The notes beneath the pieces are model-generated. The model was not told the origin of the DNA. It ran no database searches and saw only the letters and a program-made list of their open reading frames with translations. Position numbers and translations under genes: made by a program. A stretch of DNA of 64,000 bases from Micromussa lordhowensis (lineage: Eukaryota; Cnidaria; Anthozoa; Scleractinia; Lobophylliidae): positions 1,630,401-1,694,400 of the forward strand of contig OZ026605.1 in the NCBI GenBank assembly GCA_964020085.1. The letters run 5' to 3'. Positions within the stretch are counted from its first letter, which is position 1; every line of letters begins with the position of its first letter. Positions 1-12,400 of the stretch are shown in pieces.

Positions 1-3000
1 TTCACTGCTGTACTCTAACAAACCTGTTCCTTCACGCGGGTGATCCTGACAGGCTACTGACAAAAAAATATGTACACTACATCCTGCTCTAGAAACTGTT
101 GTTTAGGGGGAAAAATGTGTGGTAGGAACGAACTTACAAAGCGGGAATGATAACTCTATTCATTATTGATGTGCTGTATTTTATAGCAAAATAGCGATCA
201 AACATCAACAGGCCTGTATTTGCCATTCGGCAAATCCTGAATTTTGTTTCGAACTCAACATGTTAAACTGAGTACTGCCACGTATCTTCCATGATCTCAA
301 CACGAAGAAGGCCTTCCTTTAATTTATTCTCTTTGCTGCAATGCAATGCTGTTATATAGTTTCAGAACCAAATTACCATTTGTCGAATTTTGTCGTAATC
401 ATCAGCTTGATGATTATTTTTTACATATACCGTGATTATAAAAATTGTACTTTGTGGTCAATAAACAGCCATTAAGGTTTGATCTTGTTGTTCAGACTTC
501 AGTGATTTTTTTGTCAGTGACGCGAGCTACTTGGACTGTTTTCAAGTGCGTGGGAACAAACGAATTTTTAACGAATTACTTAGACGAAGGCCTGAAAAAA
601 ATATCAAATTGCCTTGTAAGGTATCAGTGGCAAGTACATATCGAAACGTTTTTAAAAATTAATTCAGTGACAAAACAGACCTCAATACATGGCGGTAAGT
701 TGAGTTTAAACAAGTAAAACATGTTTAAGTCCATTTGTCTAATAAAACGATTGCAAGGGTATGTAACTTCATAAAGATACTTTTCACTTCTGCTAAATCA
801 GTAATTTAAACCCATGGGCATACATAGCCTTGAGAGCTTTTAAAAAATATTTGTTTCGTCTTTTCTGAGAATGGCATTTGAAACAATTTGAAGAGGTGAT
901 TGTATCTTACGGTCATCAAAGGCAATTTAGTTTTCTAAAACCAGCTTGTAACAAACATTTTTCGTAACAACGTACAGCGATTTCATGAGCTTTTAAGGTC
1001 GAGGTCGATATTTCGTAAACACTAAATTTTCGTGATTTTTTTTCAAAGCAAGTCTGATTCGTGATTTCATGATCCAGATCGAGAATTCCAAACGATGAAA
1101 GCGAGTTGAAACGAAAACAAAACAAACTTGATGTGTTCTGTTTTTATCTAGTAAGCGCTAATTCTGATTTGTCCAGAGATCGACTGACGAAACAGCCCGC
1201 GGTCAATCTTCAGTTTGAGGAATGTAGAGCCGTTTCAATCCAATTGGGAGCCCGCTAGGCGTTTGAATAATGAGTCACCGGCTGAAGACAATTAGCCACA
1301 ACGTGAGTAGGCCTGGAGCGAACGAACCCAGCATTTGAAGGTAACATTATTGCAACATTGCGGAACACTACACGTTTTGCCATCCATTCGAACAACACGT
1401 TGCAGCTTGTGTAACATTATATGTTTTGCGTAACAATGTCGCAGGGAGGCCTCCATGCTGTAAAACGTCTTCAGTTGAAGGATGATTTCACTTGCCTTAA
1501 ACTTTAGCCTTTACTACGCGGCGACTTAAATTTCTCTTGCATCATCATAGCATATTCCTGATTTCAAGGTCGCAAAAGATTGATGTCGCCGAGATTTCTG
1601 CCATAAGGTCTAAAGTACAGCACGTATATCGAGCTCAAAATAAAACTTTAATCTCTATCGTGACTAAAGTAACCCCGCAGCTGAAAACATTAATCATATG
1701 GGTACCTCATATGAGTGCATCATTAATCAACAATTGGCTGTCACATAAAAAGATGCGTTAAACCAGAGATTAATCTTTGTAACTAAGTTAAACAAAGGAC
1801 TACTTTCCGGTCGGTTTCTGCTTCACCCAGGTAAATGGGTTTTGTATTTATAAGTTGAGTTGTTTATGACCAGTGAAAAACAGTGAAAAACGATTCCTTT
1901 CTCGAGCTGTAACAAAGTTGGCGTACTGCCTTATACGGGTCTGACGAGTAGAGTACATTAAATTATTTAGCCCACATAGCTGTAGAAAATTCAATTTTAT
2001 TATCAGAATATTTTCAGTACGCTTTATCTCAAGGCTTTTTTATCATTTTGTTATGGATACGGAGCCATCGTACGGAAAAAGGTGTGTTTAGGATGCACGT
2101 TTGCACTAAGGAAGACAAAAATGCAATTTCTTTTCATCTGTGCTTCTCATAATATCTATATTTAAAACGATACCTTTGTCCTACCCTTCCATTCATCAGT
2201 AGCCATGATTTTGGAGCTGAATAACTAAGTTTTATGCCATTAACACGAAAAGAAAATTGAAACAAGTTGTGATGGCAACAAGACTTACAATTAAATCGAT
2301 ATAAACAGTATCTGTCGGTTTTTATCACTCCCGTGATGGTGACATAATCTTCCACGTGTTGCTGTGTTTTTCTTCAAAGAAGGGTTCCATTAGCTTCTTG
2401 TCGTTTTAATTAAACGATTTACCTGCCGGCTCCTCGAAGTCTAATTTTCTAAAACATAATATCTTGCTTAATAATAAATGAATATTCTGGCTCTCGTGCA
2501 TTAAGCAGTGTTTTGAATACAGAAGGTAATATACCAGTGTTCCTGTTAGCCAAGAACAAATGTCTCGAGGACATTGTCGCCAATTGTAATTTAGCTTTAA
2601 AATGCTCTAATACGTTTGCAGCGTTTTTCCACTTAGTGACATCAAAAGACCCCGAACTTAGCCCGGAGCTGTTAACTTCAAATATATTCCTCACTGAGTT
2701 TTTCAATTCCGCATAAAAAGCTATAAAAGCTAGGGACAAAGCAATTTTGTTAAGAATTTACATATGACTGCGCATTTGCAATGTAAAAGCATAACTATTA
2801 CAAAAATGAATTTTTGTGAACAAGCTATTGTGGCTGACCTAAGTAACATTTACGGGCCCCGTGCAGAGCAAGAATCAAAACATTACTTCGATGATTGCAT
2901 TCTGTTCAAACTTCTTCTTGAACTGCAAGCTTCACCAATTCATTTCTGCTGCTCCGTATCATGGCTTTGGCCTTGAAACAAAGCACTAATTCAGGTATGG

Positions 3001-4160
3001 TGATACTCAGCGTTTAAAATTCAAGAGCTCCTGAATTTCAAGTAGTCTCGAACTAGTGTTGATACACAACGTATTGTTGCAGCTCAATTTAATAGCCAAT
3101 TGAACATAGAGTATATAAGTTGAGGATATCTGCGAATTAAATATCAATTTTAATCTTTTCATTTTAATATTTACATGCCATTTCAACCATTCAAACCTTG
3201 AAAGTCGACGTTTCTGAAAAAGCTTTGCTACCATGACCTTAAAATAGGCTGAAAACAGACTAGAGGTCACTAAGGTAAGCTCAAAGCGAACTATTCACAA
3301 ATTTACCATCATGAGAGTTTATCATTTATTTATAACTCCGCACCACATAAAGTAATTTCGCCTATTGTAACAACAGCGTTCAAAAGTAGGTTATTACATC
3401 TTCAAATTTTTCCATTAATACTTCCAGTCCGTCGATCATCTCTACCTTTTGGGAAAGTTGAACAAAAATCACAGGAAAGTTTTCTTCACGAAACACAACA
3501 CTGGCGGGGCCATGACGCCGGGGATGATTGTCAAGCCTTATATGGGTTTGGGTGCCGCGCGTAAGGTAACTGGTGGGGCATTTAAACGGCCAATTTGGAC
3601 CCGAGAGATGGAAATTGTAGCAAGCAAAACTGCGGAGAGGATGTTGAAGTTTTAAAAAGCTTTCTATCTCATGGACTGTGAGTGAGAAGACTTTTCTACC
3701 GTCAAACGTTTCCAGTCAGATAGTAAAATATTCTTAGTGTGGCTTTCATACTATAATTGTATACGATACAAAAGCCCGGAAAGTGGACTAAGCTAGGAAT
3801 CTACCCAAAAGTGCAATTTGCCCTGTACTTGTTGAACCATCACATTAAGCATTTGCTTATGTACTAAACTAGATGCCTTAAACTTAGCTTGCAGATCTTA
3901 TTCTTCAGCGAATCCCCAACTAGGGTGCAAGCACCTTTCTGACTGTATTCCGAAACCTCAGTCTTTGCATATCAAAACTTTTACCAAGAGCTGAGAAATC
4001 AATATGAACTGTTGCAAATAAATTCACAGCTTAAGGATGAGAAAAATTTCATTTAGTGAAGTCAAAGTAACATTTCATCAGGAATTGAAACTATACAGTT
4101 TCATACAGATGTGTAGAATCGTAGCTTCGAATAGATTTTCCGCCCAAAAATATAAATAAA
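1..4160. other. Gene-free stretch upstream of the first SINE
   Basis: I see AT-rich non-coding DNA. Short open frames occur on both strands, but none shows a recognisable domain, a run of splice-compatible exons or a codon pattern unlike background. The one frame with a somewhat protein-like composition (3449-3655) is listed separately. Confidence 0.5.
3449..3655 (+). CDS. Unrecognised small basic ORF, 68 aa, doubtful
   Basis: An open frame with a low-hydrophobicity, basic, Gly/Met-rich composition and a local GC rise (about 3480-3640) over its AT-rich surroundings. The start could be the TTG at 3449 or lie further upstream in an exon, because no ATG opens the frame cleanly. It ends at TAA just after 'AERMLKF'. 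I do not recognise a family. It could be an exon of an unseen gene, a fragment of a mobile-element protein or chance. Confidence 0.15.
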   Translation: MGKLNKNHRKVFFTKHNTGGAMTPGMIVKPYMGLGAARKVTGGAFKRPIWTREMEIVASKTAERMLKF

Positions 4161-4177
4161 CGATATAGAACTACTAC

Positions 4178-4486
4178 GGGAGGCGCGGTGGCCTCATGGT
4201 TAGTGCGCTCGACTCCGGAGCGAGCGGTCCGGGTTCGAGCCCTGGCCGGGGACAGTGTGTTGTGTTCTTGGGCAAGACACTTTACTCTCACAGTGCCTCT
4301 CTCCACCCAGGTGTATAAATGGGTACCTGCTATTTGTTGGGGAAACCTAACCAAATTGCGGGGAAGTGACCTGCGATGGACTAGCATCCTGTCCAGGGGA
4401 AGTAGGAATACTTCTAGCCGCTTAATGCTACAGAAACCGGGATAAGCTCCGGCAGCTATGAGCCAGCCTTGGCTCCAAGGCTTCAC
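4178..4486 (+). mobile_element. tRNA-derived SINE, copy 1, with perfect target-site duplication
   Basis: The head resembles a tRNA, with an A-box-like stretch ('tggttagtgcgctc') and a B-box ('ggttcgagccc') about 30 bp apart, which together form an internal Pol III promoter. A conserved body follows ('cttgggcaagacacttta', 'ggtgtataaatgggtac') and then a tail ending near 'gccttggctcc'. It is flanked by a perfect 14-bp duplication 'tatagaactactac' at 4164-4177 and 4487-4500, as expected from LINE-driven retroposition. Other copies of the family lie at 29795, 34422, 55223 and 62777. The 85-131 aa open frames across it are artefacts of the repeat. Confidence 0.88.
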
Positions 4487-4520
4487 TATAGAACTACTAC
4501 CAAGCTAATGATCGAATATA

Positions 4521-4575
4521 GGAAGGAAGGAAGCAAACGAACTCACAAGAATGAAAGGAACGAACGAACGAAAGG
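4521..4575 (+). repeat. Short purine-rich tetranucleotide-like tract
   Basis: Degenerate ggaa/aacg simple repeat ('ggaaggaagg', 'cgaacgaacgaaagg') just downstream of the SINE. Confidence 0.5.
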
Positions 4576-6400
4576 CTCTAATTTGCTAAGACTAATGGTA
4601 AAATTAAAAGGCTGCAATACAGGCGTATTTTAGCGCATTTTGATCGGACCAGCGTCATCTTGGATTAAAATAACAGGAGAGGATTGCGAAGGGAGGTAAA
4701 ATACGTCGTTTGTAGAAAGTAGGGGTAAGGCTGAATGATGAGTGACTGAGTGGCAAGCTAAGTAAATAATGGCAAACTGACTCTTACAGCGGAGAAGAAT
4801 AAAAAGAGGATAAAACAGTCTTGTGTCTGGATTCTGGATTCCGCATTGGCTGAGTAGTGATTTGCCTTTTATAAGGGTTGTTGCTAAGACTACGGTGTCG
4901 ATAAATTTCTCCAAGTTTACGCCACAGTGATTTCGTTTGTTATGTGGTCGGGCCGCTGTTAAAACCGAACCAAACATGTTGCAATAAGCCTTGGTTTTTA
5001 GTTATTTTTGTCGGCCCTTGAGTTTGGTTAACCTTTTATGAATAAAATAGCCCCGAGCCATGATGTTGGTCTGCCTATGTTTATTAAGTCCACTTAATTA
5101 TCATTGAAACCGAGATTCATTTGCCTTCGCTGCATGATCGTTATGTTTCTTGGCGGTGATTGGGCTACTGGCGAGAACATTTATTTTTTCCTGACACCAT
5201 TCTGAATAAGATAATTTTTCAAAACCACGATTCGCAATCACAACTTTTTTAAAGATCTCCGCAATTTTTTGAATTCGACTTCCAGTAAATCTGATATGGC
5301 AACGTTTTGCACAATGTCCTGTAGTGACATTTATGTTCGAAAAGTTTTCTTCTCCAGCTTTAAATCAAGTGCAAATTAAACTCGAATATCTCTGTTGTCA
5401 TTAAGCCCCGTGGTTTTCATGATTTTCTCTGAAATTAGTAGCAAACAGATTTGAAACTGAATGAAATGAGGCGAATATTATTACCATCGAAAGCACTTCA
5501 AATACGAAAGGAATAGATTTCACTCTGAATGCAAATTACGCATCATAGTTTGAGCACATATCTCCTTCAAAAAACTGATTTATGATCTTTTTATGGAAGA
5601 AAAACCCAAATAGAATATTTTAATCATTAAATGTCAAGAAGCAATGAAGTCTTTTGTTTGTCACCAGTTAGAGATCTGACGCATGTTTTGTGGGCGAATA
5701 AATTTTTCTGTGATTTATCCTTTCATTTTGATCCACTTTAAGAAGTTTGCCGACATTATAATTTGGAATAAAAACGTCAGTTTAATCTCAATATTGAAAA
5801 CTCTATAACCAATATCTACCATCATACCGAACCAGTTGATATTTACCTCTGACATTTATCGTGATAAGGTTCATGTATTTATTCTACCGTGACCATTTTT
5901 TTCATTTATCGCACGTAAGGTTGGTAAGGTTGGAACCCATCGCCTAACTATCGAGTCTGGACAAAATTCCAATTTGTCCAAGGGAGAAAATGTGGCCCGG
6001 AAGGCTGAATTGAACTCTATTTTACGACCAGTTAAATCATTTTAGGCAGTAAAGAAAAAATTAATTGACTTTCATATTTTTTCTAAAGAAGTTCACCCAT
6101 TGATCTCTTGACATTTCAGCGGGGATTCAAAATCATTTTGGTAATGCTCTCGGCGGGAGCCTCTCCAGGTATTTCTTCTCGAGCATTCAGACAAAACATT
6201 AGATATTGTACCACACAGTTATCGCCAAGTATCAACGAAGTTTTGAATACGCCTTTCGTACAATCCGTGCGCTCCAGTGAGATACGAAAGACCCTAATAT
6301 AAATATTCAATTTTATTGCAAAGATACATCAACCAGCTGTCCGAAAGCAATTCACTGCTTTAAAACACTTTAAATTCCCAGGTGATCATTTCTGTGGATA
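4576..6400. other. Gene-free stretch, possible 5' flank of the receptor gene
   Basis: No domain-bearing frame was found. A 'ttcccag' just before the receptor start codon (about 6375-6381) could be the acceptor of a 5' UTR intron, in which case the promoter lies somewhere upstream here. I could not place it. Confidence 0.35.
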
Positions 6401-6476
6401 ATGCTAAGCTCGCAGGATCTCAGTGTGGCTGTTTTCCTCATGTCTCTTTGCATCGCAAGCACTCGGACAAAGAAAC
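6401..6476 (+). CDS. Receptor exon 1: start and signal peptide
   Basis: The ATG at 6401 opens a 25-codon exon with a hydrophobic core ([13 protein letters not shown]) typical of a signal peptide. It ends in phase 1 at donor gtaagt (6477). The join to the next exon at 8512 keeps frame, which supports this start. Confidence 0.75.
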
Positions 6477-9400
6477 GTAAGTAACCGTCTAAATGTCAAT
6501 GTTGTATTTGTTCAAATAATTCTTGTGTGGACTTCTAGCGTGTGTAATTTCTTTCTATTATCACAGTATATCTGTGATATGTTTTTAAAAGCCCCGATGT
6601 ACAACCCATCAGTCAGCTTAATTAAGTTCTTTCTCTCAAAAGGTATTTTTTCGATGTTGTCAGAGTGTTTATGAACAATTACCTCGAGGACTTGGCAATG
6701 CTTTGTATGCATGTATCACATCGGTAAAAATAAAACGGGGAAAATAGCTTCCGTGCCGTATATTCTTCTTTTCAAGGCCCCCTGTTAGCGTTCAGTATTG
6801 CAAAGTTGATTCCACATACACGAAACATGTTTTTTGACATTTCAAACTATATTTTTGTTCTGTGTGTTTCAGTTTTCTAAACTCGACAACGAATACGATA
6901 AAAGAACGCAGGTTCGACCAAATGTAACCTGTTATTTATATATATATAAAAAAATAGTTTTCCTTTCCAATTTTCAGTCGTTAAGGCATCTCCGTTTGAT
7001 ATCTATTTGAATCATTTCTTTTCTGCTGTGAATACTCCATGCAACGCCGGGGTTTTTTATTACAAATTGAATAGCCCAATGCATATTAAAACTGGACTTT
7101 GTTCAAACTGATTTTCTTTCAAAACCCACCCACCTTTCTTGTTCTGATATCGTTTACCCCTTCTTGTGATTTTCATATATTGTTTGAGGGGAATTTAGCA
7201 TATAAATCACAAATTTTACTGGATTTGCGTCTTCTTCATTTATCTCATAAACTGTCCTTAAATGACCTGTTTGCGGTCTGGTTCTGTCTTTTTACCATTA
7301 TAGGATAATCCGCTTTGACATAATGTGTGTTTAATTTGAATCACATATAAATGAAGCGCGGACTAACAGGGATGCTATTGAAAAGTGATCTTAGCATTTA
7401 TCAATGAAGCTGTATCACAAATACGAATTTTACAAGCACATAATCCTGATATCTCAATAAATGGCACGGGTAATATTTGTCATATCGAGCCTTGTGGTGA
7501 ATAACTGGAAAGACAACGAACGGTAAATTACACAGGCAATTGAAAATTAGGGTGTTCTATTTAAAACAAGTTCATGCTATACGACTGAGTCAAAGCTTTC
7601 TTTTCTCACCTCAAGCATCTTGCATTTTTCTTCCGGTTCACAGTCTGGGCGGCTTTTTGTGAAGTTCTCCGAATCCTTTCACTTCCAGAATTTAAAACTA
7701 AAAAAGTTCCAATATTCATTTTGGAAAATGATCAAAATGATGTTCGATTGTATTAATTTTGTATGCTAAAATGTTTAGGCTTTCGTTAGTTTGCAGACTG
7801 AAAGTTAACTGCATGACATCGGTCTACGGTATTTCAAACAATGCTACATGAAAATACTTATGTGTATAAAAAAAATAAAATAAATCCAGACACACTAGGG
7901 TTTCACTCGTAGACTTAACAGTTAGAAGCAGTTTGCACAGTCAAATAAACAGGATAACATGAAAGAACTTCTTTCTATCTTTCATTTGATTGGTTACCTA
8001 CTTGGGTTTCAAGCTCACTCAGTAAGAAATTAACATCACCTTGGTCAGCATGCTGAACATTAACGTAAGATATGAAAGTGCTTACCAGCAGCATTCGCAC
8101 AATAGTTGGCCGGGATGGGGGAAGTTCTTGCACAGACTTGAAAGTTTAGACCATCTTGTGCAGCATAATAAACAGTGCCACATGAAAGTACAACTCAATA
8201 GCTTTCATTTGCATGGTCGCACACTAGATTGGGGAATAATGGCCAGAACCACGTGACAGTACTGCTGCTTTAATATCGCCTTTATTTAAATGTTTACGTA
8301 CTATGGTTTCATCCAGAAACTTAAAAGGTTAGAACTACATAACAGCAATAAACAGCACGACGGAAAAGTACAGCACAAAAAATTTGATGACACACAAACT
8401 TCTAAAACTGAATTTTAAATCAAACAAGGAAGAGTTCGCATCTGAGGGCATAAATGAATAGACAGCCACATTTGAAGATCTCTGAATGACGGATATTTAT
8501 TCATTCACTAGAATCATGTCCGTTTGTGACGGAAAACAACAAATGCTGCAAGCTGCCGTTTAAGTTTAACAACCGAAACTACACAGAGTGTACAGCAGAC
8601 GGGACCGAGGAAGACTGGAGCAAGCAATGGCGTCATCCATGGTGTTTCCCTGAAGACGACAGCAGCATTAAGTATCCATGCCGTCGAACCAGTGAGTTTG
8701 ACGTTATGTTTGCATTTCTACACGAAGACAGAAACGGAGGGGAATTTATTTTCTGTCGTTAAATGAAACTAAAGCCAAAATTATTATGCCACAAATCACC
8801 GCCAGAAAACGGGCGTAATAGAATACGAACTCAATGAGAAGAAAAACACGCAGTTGGTGCCAAGCGAGGGCAAAAATGCAGCCAGTGCCAACAAGCGCAG
8901 GGAAATATCCAACCCGTGCTAAGCGCGGGAAAATATGCTACCCATTCCAGTGCGGGAAAAATTACAGCCGGTGCCACGTCCGGGATAATGTCCAACCAGT
9001 GCCAAAAGCGGGAAAATGCGTGTGACGTTCGTCGGGATTGGTTTTGATTTTGCTTTCGATTGGCTTAAAAACGTATTTATTCTGACTGGTTAGAGCACGT
9101 TGTCAAGAAAAGCAAACGAAAAGCAAAAGTATTTACGCATTGCTTTTTTCCATTGCAGGCTACAGCTGTGGCGGACTTCGTACCCAAGTGGCCGGAGTTA
9201 TTTCTTCTTCAAACTTTCCTTATTACTACAAAAGTAATACGACTTGTGTGTGGAAGATATTTGTTAACACGGCGAATCAGATCACGTTAAATTTCACCGA
9301 CTTTGAGTTGGAAAATAGCAGCAGATGTGAGCATGCGTACGTGCAAGTGTACGATGGTCCAAACACTACGGATCAGTCCCTCGGGACATTCTGTGGCGGT

Positions 9401-12400
9401 GAAATCCCCACAGGGGTAAGGTCAAGCGGAAATCAGATGTTGGTTGTGTTCCAGGCATATCGTGGAAATAACTTCAAAGGTTTTCGCGCTTATTATGATT
9501 CTGGTAAGTACTTCCGACGAGTTGTTTTGCATTGGAAATGACTTTAAAGGTTGATAACTCTTTTTATTAAAAACTGGGTCATTGTATAATGCAATTCAAG
9601 GAATTTGATTGGCTTAGTGGCCAACGCGCGCTTGTGGAATAATTTTTAATACTCTCTATCACAACAAGACACTGATTTAGTAAATGACTAAGACAACCGC
9701 GAGGGCTACACCCACCCTCAGACATATAATTTATTAACAAATCAGACGTTGATAGACAAATTCCACGCCTGTTTTTAGGAGACTGCAGAGTTCGCTCGTA
9801 CGGAGGCAATGGTGGTGGGGCCTGTTGTGTTTTTCCTTTCATCTACAAAGGAAGACTGTACCATGAGTGTACTGAGGAGGATGCCGACAAAGATGCTTGG
9901 AGCGACCGGTGGTGTTCGGTCACAGCCAATTATGACCGAGACAAGAAGAGAGGACATTGCGTCTCAGAGAATGGTGAATTAATTTTCCCTCTTTCGTTTC
10001 AAATTTTACCAATAACTGCATGAAGAGTTCTGTCATTTTTGTGAGAGGTGCAGTGATCTTACGGTTAGTGTGCAGAACGGCCTGAGAATGGAGTCTGAGG
10101 TTTGTTCCTAGGTTAAACACGTTACTCTAATACTGCCTCTTTCAAGCAAGTGAAAGACTTGGTAGGGGAGGGAGAGGTGGTGGCGGGGGTGGGGTGGGGT
10201 GGAGGTGAGAGGAGCAACCTTTCATGGATTAGAATCCTGCCTCGGGGGACTAGAAATGCTCCTTCTTCTGGCCTTAGCCTGTGTACACAGACGGCTGTCC
10301 GGTTTTTGTTTCGGGGGTGTGAAGCAAAAGCCGGTATTCCGTCTGTGTTTGCAGGCACCTTCTACTTAGTTAACCGGAGATAGCTGAGCGCCGACTTGAT
10401 AGGCCGGTAGACAGTGTTACAATGTAAAAATTTATTGGCAGAATTTGTGCCTTTACAAAGAGTAATTAATTTGGTCTTTTTTGTATTTTTTTAGTCTCCT
10501 GTGGTCCGAACAAGTTTGAATGCAAGAATTATCATTGGTGGAAACAATGTATTGAAGACAAACACCGTTGCGACGGCTTATCACACTGTGCCGACCAGTC
10601 TGACGAAGTAGATTGTCGTAAGTTATACATTGTTATTCTGTTACAAGAGCAGTTTCATTCATAATTGGATCGTGAAACCCTAAATATATTGTGCAATCGC
10701 ATCTTGACAATACTAGCAAGTGGCTAAAGCGGAACGAACCAATCAGGTTTAAAAGCGAACACATGCAGCGTCTCTCTGATAACAAACGAAGACTAAACGC
10801 GCGTAAGGAAAGTCACAGTTGGTTGGTTCTGCTCATTGTGGTTGTTAGAGTGCTTGTCGTTATTCCATGGATGAAATTATTGCGCCCCGAGAAGGGGGGA
10901 TCGGGGGACTTTAAAATCGACCGAGCAACAACCAGACAAGGGGAGCATTTCAGTAGGGTTCCCTCATTGGTGCCAAATATTTCGGTCCATTATCAGACAT
11001 TTCTGTCAAAGGTGGAAAATAACTTTGGAAAAGCGAAAATAATGTGTGAAATGCATTGGGTTTTGCAGCTCCAATGATTAATCCTGACGTATGCAATGTC
11101 ATTCATCAAGTGACAATACCAAGCCAAAAAAACCCGATTGGCTTTCTACTGCAGAGAAAGTGTTACTACGAAGACCGCTGTGGTGGAAAAACAAACAATA
11201 CTCAAGGTATAATAGATTTATCTGCTACTGGTATTTTCATATTCATGAACTCGCTTTTAGGTATACCGTGGAATATATCACGAGTCACCTTAAGTGAAAA
11301 GTGGGTTATTCCGTGGTATACAACGAGAAAGCGTTCCATAACCATATTTTATACCATTATTTTTAAAAATCTAAATGATTCATTTCCCTAGCTCTGGCTA
11401 AGCCTTGCAACTTCAGTAACTGGTTTAAGTGTTCCAACAAATTGTGTGTCCCGGATTACTGGCGATGTGACGGCAAAGATGACTGTGGGGACAGGAGCGA
11501 TGGTAAGTGTTTTTCTATCTACCGATCTATCCAACCATTTTTTTTGTTCTCCACCCTGTTGTCTATGTGTATGTGTGTTTTTCGGTCGTTTTTTAATACT
11601 TAAGCTCATCTTGCCGTCTCTCTATCCCTCTCTTTGTCTGACTGTCTGTTTGTCCGTCTTTTTGTCCATCCTTCCATCTGCCTATCTGTCTGTCCGCCTG
11701 TTTGTCCATTCTTCCATCTGCCTGTCTGTCTGTCCGCCTGTTTGTCCATTCTTCCATCTGCCTGTCTGTCTGTCCGCCTGTTTTCCATTCTTCCATCCGC
11801 CTGTCTGTCTGTCCGCCTGTTTGTCCATCTGTCCATCTGCCTGTCTGTCTGTCCGCCTGTTTGTCCATCTGTCCATCTGCCTGTCTGTCTGTCCGTCTGT
11901 TTCTCCATCCTTCCATCTGCCTGTCTGTCTGTTTGTCTGTTTGTCCATTCTTCCATCTGCCTGTCTGTCTGTCCGCCTGTTTTCCATTCTTCCATCTGCC
12001 TATCTGTCTGTCCGCCTGTTTGTCCATTCGTCCATTCGTCCATCCGCCTGTCTGTCTGTCCGTCTGTTTCTCCATTCTTCCATCTGCCTGTCTGTCTGTC
12101 CATCTGTTTGTCCATTCTTCCATCCGCCTGTCTGTCTCTCCGCCTGTTTTCCATTCTTCCATCCGCCTGTCTGTCTGTCCGCCTGTTTTCCATTCTTCCA
12201 TCTGCCTGTCTGTCTGTCCGTCTGTTTCTCCATCCTTCCATCTGCCTGTCTGTCTGTCCGTCTGTTTCTCCATTCTTCCATCTGCCTGTCTGTCTGTCCG
12301 TCTGTTTGTCCATTCTTCCATCTGCCTGTCTGTCTGTCCGCCTGTTTGTCCATCCGTCCATCTGCCTGTCTGTCTGTCCGTCTGTTTGTCCATCCGTCCA

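Noticed and set aside
4091..4486. Open frames of 85 and 131 codons
   Set aside because: They run through the tRNA-derived SINE. Similar frames appear in the other copies, for example 34523-34735 and 62738-63041.
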